From: Undaria pinnatifida
Taxonomy: Eukaryota; Sar; Phaeophyceae; Laminariales; Alariaceae
Length of the DNA stretch: 64,000 nucleotides
Assembly (NCBI GenBank): GCA_012845835.1
Contig: JABAKD010000007.1
Span: forward strand, 11,906,011-11,970,010
Direction: 5' to 3'
Part shown: positions 1 through 10,689 of the stretch, in pieces
How positions within the stretch are numbered: the stretch's first letter is position 1
How the letters are laid out: the number at the start of each line of letters is the position of its first letter
Program-made: the position numbers and the translations under genes
The notes under the pieces: model-generated
Seen by the model: only the letters and a program-made list of their open reading frames with translations
Told to the model about the DNA's origin: nothing
The model's database searches: none

Positions 1-1257
1 GAGGGGACGCGTCCGATTTCGACAACGTGAAAGCACCGGCGAAGCAAAGACAGCAGATACATATGCCCCACCTCCCCGAGAGAAAACAGAGAAGAAGCGA
101 TACGCCTATTTCCGCAGGAGCAAGCCACCCGCGCATTCTGTCTTTTTAGACAACGCCGCCGCAAAGAGAGATCACTCTCCTCTTCTTCGCTTTCCTCCCC
201 GCCCGTGACCACGCCGACCAATCAATGAGACAGCCTTCAGGGTTGAACAAAAGCTCTTCCGCCAAAACCTCGCCGGCTGAAGTGGCCCCGTGGTAACGTT
301 TGATGCAAACCGTCTTAGCATCCTGTCGACTTCGAACCTCCATTGGCACGGGGACAGCAGTGCGGTCTCTTCATTGATGCCAAGTCCTTTTTCGTTTCGC
401 CTAGAGGCAAAGCAGGTTCTCAGTACTCTTTTCGGTATTTTTGTTTGATATACGCAAACGTTTACTTGTTGGCGCATTCAACAATGTGTCAGTGTGTTTC
501 GCCTATCCCTGCCTTCTTTGTTGCATATGACGTTTTTCTTTTTTAGTCAAATTTCGACATTGATAATCTCATGTTCGTATTAAACTCTTGGCATTACTCT
601 CAAGTTCAATGAGTGTCAAATCGGACAGCTGCGCACTTTAACTTTTGGAAGGGCTGCCCTGCCCTGCCCGAAGCATGGGCGCCGGAGATGGCGAATGATG
701 GCGCCCATGCGGAGCGCTTGTAAACAACTACCTCCGAGTATATTATTGCGTACGCTGCCATGCTACATGTACGTGTCTTCCGTTTTTTTCTTGTTTTTCA
801 CGAGGTATTCTTCCACTCCATCGAGATTTGTATTGGAGTCTGTCCTGTGACCACGCGGGCTGGATATCGGGCAATGATTAAATTAATGTTGGAGAAACAC
901 AAATATGTACCAACAACAAAAACCCGGACGTCCCCACACACCGCAGCAGTAGTAGTAGGAGCTACGAAGAGGCTCGATGAAATATGAATATTCGATCTCA
1001 CCGCCGACGACGTGTATTTTTGTGTCTCATACAGATACCATACCATCCCGGTCCCATTTGGAACTTCGACCCCGCAGTGCGTCCTTTTCCCACTTGGCTG
1101 TTGGGCAACCTGCTCAGCTATGTTATTGTGCAGACTTAATTGCTCTCGACAAGAGCGGCAGGGGCCCCAACTGGTACCACACCATATTTACTAAATTCAG
1201 TTCTCGTGTTATACACGTCACATTATCAATAGGTGGAGGAGTCGTTACTAAACAACA
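1..1257. other. no gene recognised (left flank)
   Basis: I see no convincing coding sequence here. Short open frames exist on both strands, but none has a recognisable motif, a good splice-site context or a repeat partner elsewhere in the window. The stretch ends where the first terminal repeat of the retrotransposon begins. Confidence 0.5.
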
Positions 1258-1565
1258 TGCAAGACTGTCGGAACAGTCTGGAGGTTAGCGGAACGAGGAG
1301 GAAATGTCAGAGAACCGGGTAGTACTGGGGGGGCGGTTCCAGGGGGAGGAATGGCGGGAAAAATAGGAGAACCTCGGCAGCAACGACGTAGCACAGTGGC
1401 AGCACACAGCATACCAGCCGCGAGTATCGGACTCAACAATCGGTAGAGGAAGAAGCAAGTGGCGCCCACGCAGCAGCGCCAGCGCCAGCAGTAGCAGTAG
1501 GGAGATGACCGTCGGCAGGAGCATACGGGGTGTAGAGTCGGCACGGGGAGACACCAATCGCAATC
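1258..1565 (+). repeat. split direct repeat A1
   Basis: This roughly 308-bp block recurs at 8880-9180. Both copies start near tgtcggaacagtctgg, share the track ggaatggcgggaaaaatagg, and end at gacaccaatcgcaatct. Substitutions and small indels are scattered along the length. Confidence 0.85.
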
Positions 1566-1580
1566 TATCGGAGACGAATC

Positions 1581-3335
1581 ATGACTGCGCGAGAGGTGGA
1601 CGACGACATGGCATCGTCACAGGCACGGGAAGCAGGCTTCCAGGCGAAAATAAGAAGGCTGCGGACGGAGCTGGAAGAGACGGAGCGCATGAGGAAAGAA
1701 GGGCTGGAGAGGAGGCAAAAAGAAAGGATAGCGAAGGGGAGCGTCGACGACGTGCGGGAGATACGAAAGCCGGGGGACCAGACAACAGGCTCCCAGAAGG
1801 AGCGTAACGGCGAGAAAAAACTTCCTGAAAAACCGATTAAAGGAGAAGGCCGAGGGTGAAAGCAGAAGGGCGGAAGAGAAGTGGAAAGCAATAATTGAGA
1901 TCGATGTCGAAAAGGAAGTTGGTAGAAGAATGCGCGCGAACGAAACGAGTAAGGACATGACCGGCGCAATGGATGAAGTTGCAAATAGCCCACAACAGCA
2001 GGAGCGGCACAAAGACCCGCGGAGGCAAGACCTGCACCACCAGCCAGAAGAACGGAGGAACATGGGCCACCCCCGCAAACGCAAGGGGGGGTTCATATGA
2101 TACGGAGGCCGGGGATGGTAGGAAAAGAGTAAGACGAATGTTACTCTAAAAGAATTCTGCTGAACGATGGAGCCAAAGCCAAGCGGTCGGGAGACGGGAA
2201 GCAGGAGATAGGGGCCCGCAAATAGAACACACAGCGGAAGGCGGCTACTACAGGCAGATGAGCCAGGAACACGGGAATGGGTGGGATGGAAGAGGTGGAG
2301 GTCCGATCACAGAACCTACAGCTGAGAGCACCTTTTTTGGGAGGTAGAAGGGGAGGACCGGAACAGGGAGAGTGGATACAGGGGAAGGGACTGCCTACAC
2401 CAATATTGTAAAAAACTATTTAGGAATTAGAATAGAAGTCTGGAATTGCAATTCCGCCCCGCCTTCGCGGAGGTGTTGTGGAACTTTCCCGACCTAGCCG
2501 GCTAGCCTAGTAGCAAGCAGTAGCATCGGAGTGCGAGCAGGCAACTGTTCCAGCAGTGGCAGGGTAACCCTAACCCTAACCCTAACCCTAACCCAGTGAT
2601 TTCTCGGTTTTCACTCTGTAACTCATATATTAAGAAAAAATGCACCCGTACACTACCGAGGGAAAGAAAGGAAAACGCCAGCACAGGGATAGGACAGCAG
2701 AGGAAGGCTGGTGGTTCAGAGAAGAAAAGGGTAGAGGCGCATGGACGTGGCCCCTGGCCGAAGACGGCTGCTGGGGGACGACGAGAGGAACGGCCAATGG
2801 GAGGCATGGATGGGAGGACAAGAAGGCGGCACCGGGGTGGGAAAGACGAGAAAGGTTCGAGGGCGAAGAGTGGAAGTGGGGAGACAGGGGAGATGTCAGG
2901 GGCACAGGGCCCAGCCGTTACTTCGGGGGGCCGGAACCATCATCAGTGGCGCAGGTTTCGGACATGGGGATAGTCATGTTGGGGGTAACCAGGGAAGACG
3001 GGGGAGTACCGCCATTGGGTTCGGTGAAGCAACGGGCGAAGTATTTCCTGTGCGATGAGCGGTTGATTATGAACTGAAAAGGAGAAGGAGATTTGATGCG
3101 TTTCTCCGACCTAGACATGACCATGTACTCGAGGACAGAGAAGTCAAGGAAGCGCCGGAGTGAGCAGCGGAGAGCCTTGCCAGACAGGGTGGAGTCTACT
3201 CTGGGTGCGATTCTGTGCATGACGAAGCTCGCGACGGATGTGCACACGAAGATGGGGCGGGAGGCTTTGGAAGGGGTGGAGAAGCAATGAGAGAAACCAT
3301 TCCACAACATAAAGGAAGGGGAAACCATTTTTCGT
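1581..3335 (+). pseudogene. gag-like N-terminal region of the DIRS element (broken)
   Basis: The frame opening at 1581 starts MTAREVDDDM and continues as a charged, heptad-like stretch rich in Lys, Arg and Glu, probably a coiled coil. It stops at 1859. Further plus-strand segments such as 3093-3290, which ends in the basic run TKMGREALEGVEKQ, are in other frames and look like later parts of the same ancestral protein. They lie directly downstream of repeat A1, the usual place for the first gene of such an element. No enzymatic motif is visible. The link to gag is inferred from position and composition. Confidence 0.45.
2565..2594 (+). repeat. interstitial telomere-type repeat (TAACCC)5
   Basis: Five perfect TAACCC units, i.e. 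TTAGGG on the minus strand, inside the retrotransposon. The unit matches the telomere repeat of many eukaryotes, including brown algae. This is not a chromosome end, because unrelated sequence continues on both sides. A shorter degenerate run (taaccctataaccctaacc) lies near 48,740. Confidence 0.9.
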
Positions 3336-3342
3336 TACGAAC

Positions 3343-3900
3343 ATGATGATGGTAGAGTCGGAGTACTTCCAGGATGAGTTCGTGACGCGGTTCAATATGG
3401 ACCTAGCGGAGTTGGAGAAAGAGGTGCGGACAATAGTGCTGATGCTGAAGCGGAAGGGGAACAGGTGGCCAACGGCGGAAGAGTCCGGGCCCCTACCAGT
3501 CCCGGAGTTTAAAGAAACGCGGGCGTGGCTGGACGTGTCGCCGTTATATATGAAAGGGGGGATGAGTGGGGGGCTGGGGGAGGGAGGAGGTGGAGGGGAG
3601 GCTGGTACGAAGAGGGCAACCGGCGGGCAAGCGGGGCGGGGGGAAAGTGGTGTAGCAAGAGAGCGCAAAGTTGAAAAAAGGAAGAATGGGGGGGGAAGCA
3701 GGGAGTGCTACTCCTTTAGGAGCGTTACTTCTTTAAGAGCGGCAAGCCCTGTCCGTACATGGAGAAGTGGGGGGATTGCGAGTTCGAACACGGCGGCGAG
3801 AAGGGAGGAAAATATGAGTGAGTCAGAAGGGGGAAGGGGCGAGAAGCGGGCAGCCCCGGGTGGGGAGGGGGCGGGGGAGAGTGAGGGCAGGAATAGCTAA
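3343..3900 (+). pseudogene. gag-like segment with a probable decayed CCCH zinc finger
   Basis: The open frame 3343-3900 begins with an acidic, coiled-coil-like segment (VESEYFQDEFVTRF...) and becomes Gly/Arg-rich. Around 3723-3795 another frame reads YFFKSGKPCPYMEKWGDCEF followed by EH. This has the spacing of a CCCH zinc finger except that the first cysteine position is Arg (CGT, one transition from TGT). Such fingers are common nucleic-acid-binding parts of gag proteins. The frameshift and lost cysteine agree with a dead element. The finger reading is inference. Confidence 0.45.
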
Positions 3901-4229
3901 TAAATGTACGGGCCCTGCCGGAGCGCAGGGCCAGCCACAGACGAGCGTAAACCGGTCCCACCAGAAAGGCTTGGAGACAAACATCGCCGGGGGGCTGACA
4001 CCGGGGTCGGTCAGACCAATCAATTCAGGTGATAAAAATAAGGGGCTCCAAGGGGGGCAAAAGGTAGGGGTGGGGAACCAGAGAGAAACAGGAACAAAAG
4101 GGAAGTAATAGGGAAATGAAATAGGGAGGCCATAGGTTGCGAAGAGCATGAAGCAACACGGGGGATAGGGCTCGCGAGCGGAAGGGGGAAAGGAGGGTTC
4201 GGAAAAGGAACCGTGCGGGAACAAGAGCT

Positions 4230-5260
4230 AGTGGTATTGAGGCGGAAAGCCCGCGGGTAAGAAGTACCGAGCTGGGAAAAGGGGGGGGCGACGGCGGGCA
4301 GGCAGCGAGCTCAAACGAACGGTTCGCGGCAAAGGGGCCGTGAGAAGGGGAGGGGGGGGGGGGGGGGGGTGTACGGCAACGAGACCGTACACGACCCGGC
4401 CGGGGGGCGGTGCGGCAACGGGGCTGCACACAATCAGGCAAGGAAGGAACGCGGCGACGGGATCGTGCAGACCGACCGCGGCCAGGCTGCGGGTTGAACC
4501 AAATGGAGGGTGCGAGGCAAAGGGGCCACGCAAAACGTGGACGGGGGTGTGCGGCAACGGGACCGATCACGACCCGGCCGGGGGGGAGCGCGGCAATGAG
4601 GCCGCGAATAAAAATGAGGGGAAAGTGTGCAGCAACAGGTCCGCACACGACCATCACGCCGGGAGGGGACGCGGCAACGGGGCCGCGCAGAGCGACGGCG
4701 GCGAGGCTGCGGGCTCCAATCAAACGGGGGGAGCAAGGCAAAGGGGCCGTGCAAAAACGGGGGGGGGCACGGGGGGGGGTGGTGGTGTACAGAAAAGAGA
4801 CCGTACACGACCGGGCCGGGGGGAAGCGCGGCATCGGAGACGTGCAGAGCGACGGCGGCCAGGCCGCTGGCTCAAACAAACCGGGGGTGCATGACAAAGG
4901 GACAGCGCAAAGGGGGGGGGGGGGGAGGGACCTACGGCAACGAGACAGAACACCACCCGGCCGGGGGGGAGCACGGCAACGGGGCCGAGCAAATAAAGGA
5001 GGGGGGGAGGGCGCGGGAACGGCTTTCCACACGTTAATCCCGGCGGGAAACGCGGCAACTTAAGGGGTTCGCGAAAAGGAAAGGGGCGGGAGTCGGCGGC
5101 GATGCGCCCGTTCGACCAAGGGCGGGGGGGAACGCGGCAACGAGGCCGTGTGAAAGAAAGGGGGGGGCGGGTGCTGCAACGGGGCCGTTGTAACCCAGGG
5201 GGCGGGCGAGCGCGGTGACGGGGCCGCGCAAAGAAAGAGGGAGGAAGCGGGCATTAACGG
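4230..5260. repeat. G-rich minisatellite inside the retrotransposon
   Basis: Degenerate units built on gcggcaacggggccg and cacgacccggccgggggg recur at roughly 185-bp higher-order spacing (clear starts near 4371, 4553, 4790 and 4930). Long antisense proline/arginine frames here, up to 335 codons, arise from repeat composition and are not genes. The array replaces sequence expected between gag and reverse transcriptase. Confidence 0.75.
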
Positions 5261-5902
5261 AGCCGCACAAGCTCAGAAACGAGGATCTTCCGGTAACGAG
5301 TCCGGAGAAGAGGGGCGTAGAGAACGAGCTAAGCACTAGGAGAGGAGGACAGAGCGTAGCCACGGGGCTGCGCACGAGTTCAAGGTCGAGGAACGGGAGG
5401 CGGTCCTGAGGCAAAGGAACGCAATGGGGCGCCCGAGGAACACAGGGATAGACGCAGACGAAAGAAAGCGAATATTGCAGGTCGTGGCTAGGTTGGTAGA
5501 AGAAATGCTACTAAGGAAAGGAGGGGACGTAGGAAAGGTGGTGTGGGCGTTAGGTGGCGAGCTGCTCGCACCACATATTGAACATATTGACGTATAGCGC
5601 GTGAAGAACTTTTTCGGGGAATAACACAAGGTCGACCAGTTCGCCCAGCTAGAAGTGATTGCGACGGTTGGCGTGCCGGTGGATGTGGGACCAGGAGGTG
5701 ATCTCGAGCGGAAACTGACATACAGGAACCATAGCAGCGCCAGAAGACACGTGGCCGAGGTGTAGGAGAACAAAGTGGGAGACGTCAAGAAAGAGAGAGT
5801 GATCGTGATGCCGGTGAGAGTAACCCGGAGCTTGCGACGTTTGCGGATGTATCCAATAGGGGTGGTGGAAATCAAAAGGTAAGAGGAGGATAGTCCATGA
5901 TT

Positions 5903-6895
5903 CTACGTTCAGCAGCGAACCGGAGCAACCTGGGGTGGGAGGGGTCGGGGGGGCGGCCGGTTTAACGAGACGACGTACGTGGACCAGAGGCCAGAATGCC
6001 ACTTAGCGGGGGTGATTGGCCAAGTTATCAACAAGGTGCTGGGGCTGCAGACACATTTGGGACAGGTAAAAGGATCCTGATGCAGAAGATCGACGTGAAG
6101 CGCGCTTTTCGGCAGGTGGGAGTAGACCCAGCGGGGGCAGCAATATTCGGGTACGTGCTGGCAGGGTATTTGTTTATAGACTTGTGATTGCAGTTCGGAT
6201 GGGAGCCCAGGGTGTTGGGCAGTGATCGTCAGCGCGATCCAGCAGGCACAGCGGCAAACGACAAAGGCATCGGCGACGATCCTTCCCGCCGGCAAGGAGG
6301 CCACAGCGAATTTCCAAGTCGCCGGCATACGGGAGTAGCGCTGGAGCCGCTGCCGTGGAGCTGCATAGTCGAGGAGGTGGAAGGGGGAGGGCAGGAGGAC
6401 CCAGCGTGGGTAGACTTCTTCATAGATGGTGCGGGTTCGGTGGAGGTGCAGTGGGAAGCAGATGGAGGAGGTGCCTAGTGCTGTCGCAGGCACTGGCGTC
6501 GAATCACGACCAGGCGACGGGAGAAAAGGCAGTGGGTAAGGAGCCTCTGCCGTCACATGAGAAGGTGACGGATTGGGCCCCCCGGCAAGAGGTGCTGGGT
6601 TTTGACCCAGAAACGGAGAGGATGACGACATGCTTACCGGGAATAAAAATCAATGAGCTACGGGAGATGCTCCAGGAATGGCATGAAGAGAGGAGCAAGG
6701 AAACTGTACGGGAGGTCCTCGTGCTGGCAGGAAAACTGCATCATGTGGCGTGCGTGATCAGACCAGAGCGGTATTTCGTACGGCGGCTTCTGCAGCTGAG
6801 CGAGCTGCATCTTGATGGGCAGGACAAAAGGGGGGAAGGGGGGCCTGGGGAAGAAGAAGGAAGAAGGCAGAGGCAGGGAGGGCGTTATATCTGAC
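5903..6895 (+). pseudogene. reverse transcriptase of the DIRS element (inactivated)
   Basis: RT fragments are spread over at least two frames. The palm motif A region reads KIDVKRAFRQVGVDPAGAA (6088-6146). It is followed by a segment ending YLFIDL, an in-frame TGA at 6185-6187, then LQFGW and a +1 shift into SPGCWAVIVSAIQQAQRQTT. The catalytic box reads DFFIDGAGSVEVQW near 6410-6450, where a second Asp is expected after the first (DD), so the active site appears lost. Downstream, DWAPRQEVLGFDPETERM and EVLVLAGKLHHVACVIRPER are the thumb and connection region of DIRS-type RTs. Family placement rests on motif order and on the neighbouring RNase H and recombinase. Confidence 0.75.
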
Positions 6896-6905
6896 GGAAG
6901 AATTC

Positions 6906-7280
6906 ATGGCGGACCTGGAGTGGTGGAGATGGTGCATGACGGAGGGCTTGGAGTTGGCGGCACCGTTTTTCCGGTTCATGAAACAGCCCCATAGACGGAA
7001 ATGGTTTTCCAACGCATCATTCGAGGCAGTATGGTGGCTATGGCTGGAGACGGGGGTGTATTGGAGGTTCAATCTGACCGAGGAGGAGAAAACAAGGACT
7101 GTCAGGAGCAGAAGAAGGGAGCATGTGAACAGGCTGTCCATCAATGTCCTGGTGCTGCTCGGGATGGTGATGACGGCATTCGTGGTGATAGTGATCATGA
7201 AGGATAGGGCGCGGAGGGTGGGAGAGCCAGCACTGACGAGGGGGGATAGCTCGTCAGCGGTTCAGTGGGTGAAGAATTGA
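6906..7280 (+). pseudogene. RNase H domain of the DIRS element (catalytic residues lost)
   Basis: A 124-codon open stretch contains the usual RNase H landmarks of this order. WFSNASFEAVWW stands where a catalytic Asp (S-D-A-S) is expected but Asn is present. NVLVLLGMVMTAF stands where the helix normally carries a catalytic Glu but has Val. GDSSSAVQWVKN keeps its Asp. Two of the acidic residues therefore appear substituted. In a working element this domain removes RNA from RNA:DNA hybrids during reverse transcription. It directly follows the RT fragments, as in a fused RT-RNase H polyprotein. Confidence 0.7.
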
Positions 7281-7589
7281 AAAGGGGGGGGAATGGGAAG
7301 AAAGATCGAGATAGATGACGATAATTTTGGGGGTGCTGGAGCAGATAAGGGGGTGACGCTTCCAGGCAAAGCACGTGCGGGGGGTGGAGAACGGGTTAGC
7401 AGATGGGATAACAAAGTGGAAATAAGACGAAATCCAATCGAGGCTGACCCAAGAATGCCCCGCCGTCCCGTGGCAAGCCCTGAAGCTTGGACCGGAAGGA
7501 GCGGGGATGTGTTCGGATATTTTTCACGCGGCTACGGACTTGGGCGGGTTGCGAAGTCGACTGGGAAGACTTATGCGCAAAGTTGAAGA

Positions 7590-8550
7590 ATGTGGGTGAG
7601 ATGGAGAATGATGAGGGAGAATGGGAACAGGTTGGGGGAGGATCTGCGCGAGTGGGAGCTGGTGGAGGAGCTGACAGAGTGTATGGCCTACAGCTGCGCG
7701 GAAAGAAAGAATAAGGAGGCGATCGTGGCAGGCAAGTTGATGGCGGTATACTCTTATCACGAGCAGTGGGGGAAGTTGTATCTGCCGCTGCAGAACTTCA
7801 GAATTCATGCAGTGAAGAAAGGAATCAGGACGGCGCATTCAGAGGAGGGGAACCAGACACGGGTAACGAGGCCGCTGACGTGAAAGATGATCGGAATGAA
7901 GGAGGGGAGTAGCGGCGCGTGAGGGGTAGTGGGGAGGATCGTGTGGATCGGGCTGGCATTGACGTATCAGCTGCTGCTGAGGGCCTCAGAACTATTCGCG
8001 GCGGAAGGAGGAAAGGTGGAAGAGGTTTACTGCTGGAGGAGGGGAGATGTTACCTTCTACGAGAAAGGGGTGCAGCTGGGATCGGGAAGGAGGGAAGCCA
8101 CGGATACAGTGGAGATCCGTTTCAAGGGGGGAAGGGAGACCAGGGGAGAAATCGCGCGGTAGCCGTGAGAACAAAGGGATCCGGGGGGGTTGGGGGAGGG
8201 CCGGAGGGGAACGTCGTGGACCTGATGGTGGAGATAGTAGGCTACTATGGGAAGACGGTTTCGGGGGGGGGCGAACTCCCCGTTGATGGCATACAGTAGT
8301 GGGGGATGGAAGGTATGGACGAAAGGGAAAGCGACGTTTTGCTTAAGGCGCTGGCTGGAAGGAGCAAGGGAGGGGGGCAGTGGGAGATCTCGTTCCAGAG
8401 GAATTCGCGCTGAACTCGGGAAGGATAGAAGGAGCGACAAGGCTAGCGGAGATGGGAGTACAGCCGTGATCGCTCCAAAGAGTAGGACTGTGGGCGTCGC
8501 AGGCATTCATAGTTACGTGAGATCGACTATGGAAGACCCCCTTTGATGTC
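7590..8550 (+). pseudogene. tyrosine recombinase of the DIRS element (inactivated)
   Basis: Three consecutive frame segments form one recombinase. The N-terminal helical part is 7590-7883. The second segment, 7929-8162, contains LTYQLLLRASELFA, with the conserved first catalytic Arg, and then VEEVYCWRRGDVTFYEKG. The C-terminal part, 8247-8546, has the region FALNSGRIEGATRLAEMG, where the H-x-x-R box has Asn instead of His, and SYVRSTMEDP with the probable nucleophilic Tyr. Internal stops and frameshifts separate the parts. In live relatives this enzyme integrates a circular DNA copy without duplicating the target. The next features downstream are B1, A2 and B2, matching the expected gene order. 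Confidence 0.75.
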
Positions 8551-8694
8551 GAGGAAATTCGTAGGGAGATCAGGAGCGCCTAGCAGACACCCGGGGCAAT
8601 GGACGAGATGGAGGGGGGCGAGAGTAGAATAGGGTAGGCGCGAAGGCGCGGCGTAGAACGCGGCTTCCGAAAATAATTTTTTCTGTTGAGATTA

Positions 8695-8879
8695 TCTGTC
8701 GGAGTAGGGGGGAGGTCAGCCGCGTACAATAGCCGGAAAAGGGAATGGGGAAGGGGGAGGGGGGCAAGGAAACCGGGACGAGGAAGAGCCGTCAGTTTCC
8801 ACCCCCGCCCCCACCCTCCCCCGCGGGGAACACCTTGACATAATGAACACGCCTATGGTCGTGAAGAGGAGACCAAAAT
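8695..8879 (+). repeat. split direct repeat B1
   Basis: Matches 9350-9538. Shared tracks include gtcggagtaggggg, agagccgtcagtttcca and tcccccgcggggaacacc. It abuts repeat A2 without a gap. Confidence 0.8.
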
Positions 8880-9180
8880 GTAAGATTGTCGGAACAGTCT
8901 GGAGTTTGGCGGAACAAAGAAGATATATCGGAGAACCGGGTAGTATATGGGGGGCGGTTTCAGGGGGAGGAATGGCGGGAAAAATAGGAGAACATCAGCA
9001 GCAATAACGTCGCACAGCAGCAGCACACCAGCAGCGAGTATCATACACACCAACCGTAGAGGCAGAAGAAAGTAGCGCCCACGCAGCAGAGACAGCAGCA
9101 GCAGTAGCAGTAGGGAGAAGACCGTCGGTAGGTGCATACGGGGTAGAGAGACGGCACGGGGAGACACCAATCGCAATCTC
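8880..9180 (+). repeat. split direct repeat A2
   Basis: Second copy of the A repeat (first copy 1258-1565), sandwiched between B1 and B2. Confidence 0.85.
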
Positions 9181-9349
9181 CCACCCTCCCTACCCGATGC
9201 TTCACGAGGAGGAGGGCTAACGCGAAACGGACGGGGAGGACGGCGTGAGGAGGAAAGGAAGGGCAGGGATTAATTGTTCCATCTTCCGGGGAGTTTGTGT
9301 AGGTTCTTCCGGGGGGGGGGCGGGGCGGGCTTCTAGTTTATGAGGTTTG

Positions 9350-9538
9350 CTGTCGGAGTAGGGGGCAGGTCGGCCGTGTTCTATAGCCGGGAGAAGGAGC
9401 GGGGGAGGGGGAGGGGGGCAAGGAGAACGGGACGAGGGAGAGCCGTCAGTTTCCAGCCCCCCCCCTACTCTCCCCCGCGGGGAACACCATGATATTAATG
9501 AACAAGCAAATTTTCGTGAAGGGCAGACAAAACCCACA
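9350..9538 (+). repeat. split direct repeat B2 (right end of element)
   Basis: Second copy of the B repeat. Similarity to B1 ends close to gggcagacaaaaccca, taken as the right end of the element. About 170 bp between A2 and the clear start of B2 is either diverged B sequence or an insertion. Confidence 0.75.
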
Positions 9539-10689
9539 GTTGTTTATTGCTTATACCCTACTGTGTTGAAATACGAGGATCGAATTCACAAAATACAAAA
9601 GTTATTCTAACGTTTAAAAAAAGAAACGCTTTAAACATGTTCGATGATGTTGTGGCCGAAGAAAATCTCATGTCAAGGTCATTTTCCAAACTTTTCGTGA
9701 AAAATTGAAAAACGTCAGCTGTGAGTACGACCGATTAAATGATTGAAACCCAACTTTGCAACCCGCGTGGTATATTAGATCTGCTTTTGTTTATAATACG
9801 GTGTTTGTGAATTTAACCTGGTTGTTAATACACAGCTCCACAATTTCTACAGGAGGTCGTTCGCGCGTGTTCTATACTTTGTCCTCATAAATGATATAGG
9901 TCGGTCCCTCCCCTGGGTGTTGTCACGGTCAACAGGACGATTTTCATTTACCATTCTGTGCACTGATACTATAAAACCCGCATAGAGGGTAGTAGGTATT
10001 ATAATATTAAACATGGTGTTATGATATGACATGTGGTCAACAGAACCCGAATAGAAATTGGGGTATTAGTACATGATACAAGGTTACCCTGCGGGAAGTG
10101 CCTAAGGGAGTGGCGCAGGAACGAAACCCAAACATTCAAGATCTGACTGTCTTTTGGGAAATAAGATGTACCTGGTGGTAGTGAAAACTATGCTCTTGTC
10201 CGCAGCTTGAGAAATGGAGTGTGGGGAGGCGCCCTCCCGGGCACGGTTCGCTCTCTCGCCGTCGTGGTAGAGAACCGTATACAAGTTATAATCTCATCAG
10301 TATGTACGCGTCCAGCGCCAGTACTCGTACGATGCGGACTTTTCATACTGGCAAATCTTATGCAGTAAAATTTGCGTGGTAAAAAAAGGACCTCGTAGGT
10401 GAATTTTTAACCGGCAAAGAAAACAAAATCAGCAGTTGTTCCGTGCGCCGTCTTTCTATCGTGGTTTTGATGTTTTTTCCTTGTTTCCTGTTGTTTCGTA
10501 TGGAAATCAGCAATTAGAATAATAAGGTTCGTGCTCGTCGTGTCTTGTTGAGCCAGATCATGAACTTCACGACGAGTGATGCACGCCAAGGTAGGCAATC
10601 ACCCCCCTTCACCACTAGTTCGTCGCAAAGAGTGCGCGAAATGAGGATCTGCAGGGCTTCTATTGTCGCTGAGACAGAGACGCCCTTTC
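9539..10689. other. no gene; includes a fragment of the foldback-element arm (9862-9990)
   Basis: AT-richer DNA without convincing coding sequence. Positions 9862-9990 resemble the left arm of the foldback element at 36,894: cctcataaatgatataggtc, ggtcaacaggacgat and actataaaacccg occur in the same order and orientation. The rest shows no repeat partner that I could find. Confidence 0.5.

Larger units (their letters stand above)
1258..9538 (+). mobile_element. degenerate DIRS-order (PAT/Ngaro-like) tyrosine-recombinase retrotransposon
   Basis: An element of about 8.3 kb. Its repeats are arranged A1 (1258-1565), coding part, B1 (about 8695-8879), A2 (8880-9180), B2 (about 9350-9538). This split-direct-repeat order is the hallmark of PAT/Ngaro-type DIRS elements, which integrate through a tyrosine recombinase instead of a DDE integrase. 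The plus strand carries, in order, gag-like sequence, a G-rich minisatellite, reverse transcriptase, RNase H and tyrosine recombinase. Every domain is interrupted by stops and frameshifts, so the copy is dead. A and B copies differ by many substitutions and small indels, which points to an old insertion. The domain order and repeats are read from the sequence; the class assignment follows from them. Flanking target sites were not defined, as expected for recombinase-mediated insertion. Confidence 0.85.

Noticed and set aside
4025-5032. 335-codon minus-strand frame rich in Pro, Arg and Ser
   Set aside because: It is the antisense of a G-rich minisatellite inside a retrotransposon. No domain is seen and composition fully explains it.
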